This document shows, piece after piece, positions 6,014-9,051 of a stretch of 9,051 nucleotides of DNA. A program made the position numbers and the translations under genes. Source of the DNA: Paracoccaceae bacterium (GTDB taxonomy: Bacteria > Pseudomonadota > Alphaproteobacteria > Rhodobacterales > Rhodobacteraceae); the NCBI GenBank assembly GCA_009920815.1, contig RFZH01000081.1, forward strand, positions 1-9,051. Reading direction: 5' to 3'. The stretch's first letter is position 1; each line of letters begins with the position of its first letter. The notes below the pieces were generated by a model. The model saw only the letters and a list, made by a program, of their open reading frames with translations. It was not told where the DNA came from and searched no databases.

Positions 6014-7168
6014 ATGACTATTGTGCCTGTCACATCCGAACATCTGGACGCTGCAGAAGTCTCATGGTTTTCTGCGCTGTGTTCGGACGACTATCAATTT
6101 TTGGGCGTGCCCGATGGCGCATTGCGGTCTTCTTGGGATCATTGCAGCGCCATCGTCAAAGAGGCAGAGGCGCAGGGATTCCGCAACATCTTGTGCCCTT
6201 CGTCCTATCAGGTGGGCCAAGATACGCTTAGCTTTGTTGCGGGATGCGCGCCAATTACAGATAAAATCAACATGCTGGCGGCGGTGCGCTGTGGTGAAAT
6301 GCAGCCCATCATGTTGGCGCGCACCATTGCGACGCTGGATCACATGATGAAAGGACGCCTGACCGTCAACATCATCAGCAGCGATTTTCCCGGTGAAAAA
6401 GCCGATAGCAGTTTCCGATATCAACGCAGCCGCGAGGTTGTCGAAATTCTGAAACAGTCTTGGACCCAAGACGAAATCAATTACCAAGGTCAGGTTTACA
6501 ATTTCTCGGGCCTGACGACAGATCCAGCCAAGCCCTATCAAACAGGCGGGCCATTGTTGTATTTCGGTGGTTATTCCCCCGATGCGCTGGACCTATGCGG
6601 CCAACATTGCGATGTCTATCTGATGTGGCCCGAACCCAAGGATCAAATCGCCGAACGGATGAAAGCCGCAAACGCCGCCGCCGAACGGTATAATCGCACG
6701 CTTGATTATGGCCTGCGTGTGCACGTAATTGTGCGCGACACTGAACAAGAGGCCCGCGAATACGCCCGTTATATCGCGTCAAAACTTGATGATGAATACG
6801 GCCAAGCCATTCGCGAGCGCGCCTTAGACAGCACATCTTTAGGTGTGTCGCACCAAGCGAAAAACCGCGAATTGGCGGATTTGGACGGCTATGTGGAACC
6901 CCATTTATGGACAGGTGTTGGCCGCGCCCGTTCGGGCTGTGGTGCGGCATTGGTGGGATCGACCGATCAAATTCTTTCGGAATTAGAAGCCTATCAAAAA
7001 ATGGGTATTCGTGCTTTCATCCTATCTGGATATCCCCACATGGAAGAATGCAAACATTTCGGGTCCAAGGTGTTACCACATCTGAAAACCTGTTCTTTGC
7101 CACATGAATATGGCCGCGTGCCATCCACAACACCGAACACACCCCTAGGCGCAGGAGAGCGTAGATAA
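6014..7168 (+). CDS. SsuD-like FMNH2-dependent (LLM-class) monooxygenase, SmoC-like; probable sulfonate/sulfoquinovose monooxygenase
   Basis: This 384-aa TIM-barrel flavin monooxygenase of the bacterial luciferase superfamily resembles alkanesulfonate monooxygenase SsuD throughout. Matching blocks include AAVRCGEMQPIMLART (89-104), PLLYFGGYSPDA (180-191), RVHVIVRDTE (235-244), LWTGVGRARSGCGAALVG (298-315) and LSGYPHMEE (337-345). SsuD's His228, Arg297 and Tyr331 correspond to His237, Arg306 and Tyr340; the Cys54 region (around PSSYQVGQD, 62-70) has no Cys. Such enzymes use reduced flavin and O2 to split C-S bonds, releasing sulfite and an aldehyde. I start at ATG 6014, with AAGGGG about 9 nt upstream; the frame is open to 5747 but that part is antisense to gntR. 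A flavin reductase and a remnant aldo/keto reductase follow in the same operon, the SmoC/SmoB/SmoA combination. The substrate is inferred as SQ; another organosulfonate is possible. Confidence 0.9.
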   Translation: MTIVPVTSEHLDAAEVSWFSALCSDDYQFLGVPDGALRSSWDHCSAIVKEAEAQGFRNILCPSSYQVGQDTLSFVAGCAPITDKINMLAAVRCGEMQPIMLARTIATLDHMMKGRLTVNIISSDFPGEKADSSFRYQRSREVVEILKQSWTQDEINYQGQVYNFSGLTTDPAKPYQTGGPLLYFGGYSPDALDLCGQHCDVYLMWPEPKDQIAERMKAANAAAERYNRTLDYGLRVHVIVRDTEQEAREYARYIASKLDDEYGQAIRERALDSTSLGVSHQAKNRELADLDGYVEPHLWTGVGRARSGCGAALVGSTDQILSELEAYQKMGIRAFILSGYPHMEECKHFGSKVLPHLKTCSLPHEYGRVPSTTPNTPLGAGERR

Positions 7169-7823
7169 TGGACCGCGTATCAATCACTTCTTCCCTCGAC
7201 TTTATGCCAACGCGCGTGTCAAATATTACGATACCAGCCGCGCGCACATCATGGCATCTGTGGATCATTCGCTAAATTTGATGGGAATTGATCATATTGA
7301 TCTGTTGCTGGTCCATCGCCCCGACCCAATGATGGATCACCATGAAACCGGCGCCGCCTTGGACGAGGTCATCGCATCTGGCAAAGTGCGCAGCGTCGGC
7401 GTGTCCAATTTCCGTCCATGGGATTGGGAATTGTTGCAATCGGCGATGAAAAACACATTGGCGACAAACCAAATCGAACTTAGTGTTTTGGCGCATCACA
7501 GCTTTACCAATGGCGATGTCGCGTTCCATCAGAAAAACGCAACGCCGATGATGGCGTGGTCACCGCTTGCGGGGGGGAACCTGTTCAACGGTCAAAACGA
7601 TGCGGTCACTGCGGCGCTTGATGCAATTGCGCGGGATCGCGGCGTTGATGTCTCTGCGGTTGCGGTTGCATGGCTCTTGGCACATCCTTCAAAGATTTTG
7701 CCCGTCATGGGTACCAACAACCTGTCGCGCATTTCACGACTATCGGACGCATGCGATGTCAAACTTGACCGTCAAGAATGGTACGAGATTTACACCGCAG
7801 CATTAGGGCATGAGGTGCCGTGA
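7168..7823 (+). pseudogene. Aldo/keto reductase (SmoB-like / YdhF-type), broken by an internal frame-shifting deletion
   Basis: The gene begins with ATG 7168 overlapping the monooxygenase stop (TAATG), with AGGAG 10 nt upstream. The first codons read MDRVSITSSLDF, like the N-terminus of YdhF-type aldo/keto reductases, but that frame then runs into a TAA at 7273. From about 7203 another frame reads YANARVKYYDTSRAHI and continues as a normal reductase to the stop at 7821-7823, including IDLLLVHRPDP, VGVSNFRPWDWELLQ, WSPLAGG and ILPVMGTNN. About 12 N-terminal codons and 206 C-terminal codons remain, so roughly 80 codons of an expected ~300-residue protein are gone, with loss of frame near 7200-7203. 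The lost part should hold three of the four catalytic residues (Asp, Tyr, Lys); only the His in LLLVHRPD remains. The ATG at 7251 is the first Met of the long frame but has no ribosome site. An intact copy would reduce an aldehyde such as 6-oxo-glucose. Assembly error is the main alternative. Confidence 0.8.
7812..7817 (+). promoter_or_regulatory. Shine-Dalgarno sequence that fixes the flavin reductase start
   Basis: GAGGTG lies inside the end of the aldo/keto reductase frame, with the GAGG core 7 nt before ATG 7823. This supports the ATG, which overlaps the upstream stop (TGATG), over the GTG at 7820 or the ATG at 7835. Confidence 0.6.
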
Positions 7824-8311
7824 TGGGACAACCAATGATAAAAGATGATACTGTCGACACCAAAACGCTGTTTAGACACGCGCTGGGGCAATTTGCGACA
7901 GGTGTAACGATCGTCACCTGCCAAGGACCAAATGGCCCGATGGCAATCACGGCAAACAGTTTCAATTCGGTATCACTTGACCCCGCGTTGGTCTTGTGGT
8001 CGTCGTCTAAAACATCAAAGCGCTATCCTGCCTTTGTGAATGCACAACACTATGCGATCCACGTGCTGTCGGCCGAACAGATCGAGCTATGCAATCGATT
8101 TTCTAAATCAGCGGATAATTTCGATGATCTAAGCTGGTCTTATTCGCCCAATGGTGTACCGTTGCTAGACGGATGCCTCGCGCGGTTTGAATGCAGTCTT
8201 TCGGCACATCACGATGGCGGAGACCACACGATTATCGTCGGTGCAGTCGATGCTTTTGAAACAAATGATGGGGAACCTTTGATCTTTGCTCAGGGGGGAT
8301 TCCTGACCTAA
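7823..8311 (+). CDS. NAD(P)H:flavin oxidoreductase, SmoA-like partner of the monooxygenase
   Basis: This 162-aa single-domain flavin reductase of the HpaC/DIM6-NTAB (FMN-binding split barrel) family supplies free reduced FMN to a two-component monooxygenase. Family blocks are FRHALGQFATGVTIVT (17-32), AITANSFNSVSLDPALVLW (41-59), HVLSAEQIELCNRFS (80-94), LARFECSL (119-126) and the GDHTIIVG stretch (133-140) typical of the substrate pocket. Length is normal for the family, perhaps a few residues short at the C-terminus. The start at ATG 7823 overlaps the aldo/keto reductase stop (TGATG), so it was probably translationally coupled to that gene. The deletion upstream leaves the last part of that frame and the local GAGGTG site intact. 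Position after the SsuD-like enzyme makes it the cognate reductase. The choice of NADH or NADPH cannot be read from sequence. Confidence 0.92.
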   Translation: MGQPMIKDDTVDTKTLFRHALGQFATGVTIVTCQGPNGPMAITANSFNSVSLDPALVLWSSSKTSKRYPAFVNAQHYAIHVLSAEQIELCNRFSKSADNFDDLSWSYSPNGVPLLDGCLARFECSLSAHHDGGDHTIIVGAVDAFETNDGEPLIFAQGGFLT

Positions 8312-8350
8312 GACCGACCGCCAAAACGCAAAGCGTGCGCATGCACCGTC

Positions 8351-8357
8351 AGGGAGG
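8351..8357 (+). promoter_or_regulatory. Shine-Dalgarno sequence for the TTG-initiated dctQ-type gene
   Basis: AGGGAGG, 9 nt before TTG 8367, is among the strongest ribosome sites in the window. It supports a non-ATG start in a 55-bp spacer that contains no other feature I can support. Confidence 0.65.
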
Positions 8358-8366
8358 ATAACGCGT

Positions 8367-8960
8367 TTGACGACATTTTTATTGGGGATTTTGTCCCCAT
8401 TGGCATTTTTCAATACGCTTGCAGGCGCCATCGGAAAACGTATTTCGGTGGCCGCAATTGCGTTGATGGTCGCCATCACTCTTTTGCAGGTCTTTTGCCG
8501 TTATGTCCTGAATAACGCCCTGCCATGGCCGGACGAAGCGGCGCGGTTCTTGATGCTGTGGTTGACTGGCCTGATGGGTCCTGTGGCCCTGCGCCAAGGC
8601 GGGTTTGTCGCCATTGAAACCCTGCATCAATTTCTATTTGAAAACTTGGTCCGCGTGCTGTCGTTGATTTTGTTGGTGATGATGATGATCGTCCTAATCG
8701 TCGCAGTTCAATTGGGCTGGAAACACGTCAACTCTGGCTGGTTGTTCGCCTCTTCTTCTTTGCGCATTCCCATGGATTGGTTCGGAATGAAGATGATAAA
8801 AGTCAAACTCGCCTGGATGTATCTGTCCCTGTTTGTGGGTGTGGTTCTCATGACGCTTGTCACGCTGGAATTAATCTTGCGCCAAATCATCTCAATGTTC
8901 GGCGGAGCAGAAAAACTGCGCCCGATTCCGATCATCGCACAATCCGGAGGGGCTGAATAA
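8367..8960 (+). CDS. TRAP transporter small permease subunit (DctQ family)
   Basis: This inner-membrane protein of 197 aa has four hydrophobic helices at about residues 26-48, 58-76, 95-117 and 148-171, the DctQ pattern. The family segment after helix 1 is clear: CRYVLNN, then LPWPDEAARFLMLWL (52-66), followed by ALRQGGFVAIETL (74-86), where family members often have R-x-G-x-H-I. DctQ helps the large DctM subunit take up organic acids, sulfonates or sugar acids, using a sodium gradient and a periplasmic DctP receptor. The start is TTG 8367, chosen for AGGGAGG 9 nt upstream and because the helix pattern needs no longer N-terminus. It follows the flavin reductase by 55 bp on the same strand with no terminator seen between them. 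Its stop overlaps the next ATG (TAATG). Confidence 0.92.
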   Translation: MTTFLLGILSPLAFFNTLAGAIGKRISVAAIALMVAITLLQVFCRYVLNNALPWPDEAARFLMLWLTGLMGPVALRQGGFVAIETLHQFLFENLVRVLSLILLVMMMIVLIVAVQLGWKHVNSGWLFASSSLRIPMDWFGMKMIKVKLAWMYLSLFVGVVLMTLVTLELILRQIISMFGGAEKLRPIPIIAQSGGAE

Positions 8961-9051
8961 TGCTTGTTTGGTTCCTACCCGTATTTCTTGTGTTTCTATT
9001 AATCGGCTTGCCCGTGTTCTTTGCTCTGTTGATCGCACCGGGTGCATTGCT
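8960..9051 (+). CDS. TRAP transporter large permease subunit (DctM family), N-terminal fragment cut by window end
   Basis: The ATG at 8960 overlaps the DctQ-type stop by one base, with GGAGGGG about 8 nt upstream. The 30 codons visible read MLVWFLPVFLVFLLIG and on through LPVFFALLIAPG, a long hydrophobic start with the G-x-P-(V/I)-x-F-A-L pattern usual at the N-terminus of DctM proteins. DctM is the 12-helix or larger transport channel of a TRAP system. Only the first helix and a half are visible. A DctP receptor gene is not in the window and would be expected close by. Confidence 0.85.
   Translation, partial: MLVWFLPVFLVFLLIGLPVFFALLIAPGAL

Noticed and set aside
6062..6950. Two long minus-strand open frames (about 157-159 codons each) under the monooxygenase gene
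   Set aside because: Arg/His-rich shadow translations of a clearly real plus-strand gene, with no family resemblance.
6014..7168. Alkanesulfonate (SsuD) or dimethyl sulfide/nitrilotriacetate-type monooxygenase as the specific name
   Set aside because: The Cys54 region differs from SsuD, and the aldo/keto reductase plus sugar-transport context fits SmoC better; not excluded by sequence alone.
7251..7823. An intact short aldo/keto reductase starting at ATG 7251
   Set aside because: Homologous sequence continues in frame upstream of this ATG to about 7203, there is no ribosome site, and the true N-terminus is at 7168 in another frame.
1..9051. CRISPR arrays, transposases, tRNAs or attachment sites
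   Set aside because: No regularly spaced repeats, transposase motifs, tRNA-like folds or flanking direct repeats were seen.

Overview
This window looks like an accessory, catabolic stretch of an alphaproteobacterial chromosome or plasmid, most likely marine Rhodobacteraceae (roseobacter-like). That rests on the protein style, the FrcBCA-type sugar ABC importer, the TRAP transporter, the HutC-type GntR regulator and a GC content near one half by eye. No 16S or other taxonomic marker is present, so the taxon is inference. No tRNA, rRNA, CRISPR array, IS element or phage gene was seen, and no gene-free stretch reaches 300 bp.

Layout. (1) 1-1002 (+): the 3' part of a PF08013 (GatZ/KbaZ family) sugar-phosphate gene, cut by the window edge. 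(2) 1001-1026: an intrinsic terminator that serves the convergent minus-strand operon. (3) 1047-3916 (-): a three-gene sugar ABC importer in the order binding protein, permease, ATPase. A strong hairpin lies between the binding protein and permease genes. (4) 3917-4093: a 177-bp leader with a LacI-like operator candidate. (5) 4094-5922 (-): a GntR/UTRA regulator followed by a Gfo/Idh/MocA oxidoreductase, 8 bp apart. (6) 5923-6013: a divergent promoter region. (7) 6014-9051 (+): a tightly coupled operon of an SsuD-like flavin-dependent monooxygenase, an aldo/keto reductase broken by an internal deletion, a flavin reductase, and the DctQ and DctM subunits of a TRAP transporter. DctM runs off the window.

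How it may work together. Monooxygenase, aldo/keto reductase and flavin reductase are the same three enzyme families as SmoC, SmoB and SmoA of the sulfo-SMO pathway for oxidative desulfonation of sulfoquinovose (SQ, the plant and algal sulfolipid sugar). In that pathway SmoA supplies reduced flavin, SmoC cleaves the C-S bond to give sulfite and 6-oxo-glucose, and SmoB reduces that to glucose. The divergent half adds a sugar importer, a regulator and a Gfo/Idh/MocA protein. That superfamily includes NAD+-dependent sulfoquinovosidases (GH188), which could stand in for the classical GH31 SQ glycosidase not seen here. I infer a sulfosugar or sulfonate utilisation locus. Its most unusual points are the apparently disabled SmoB-like gene, the pairing with a TRAP transporter, and a possible oxidoreductase-type glycosidase. 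The substrate is not proven by sequence.
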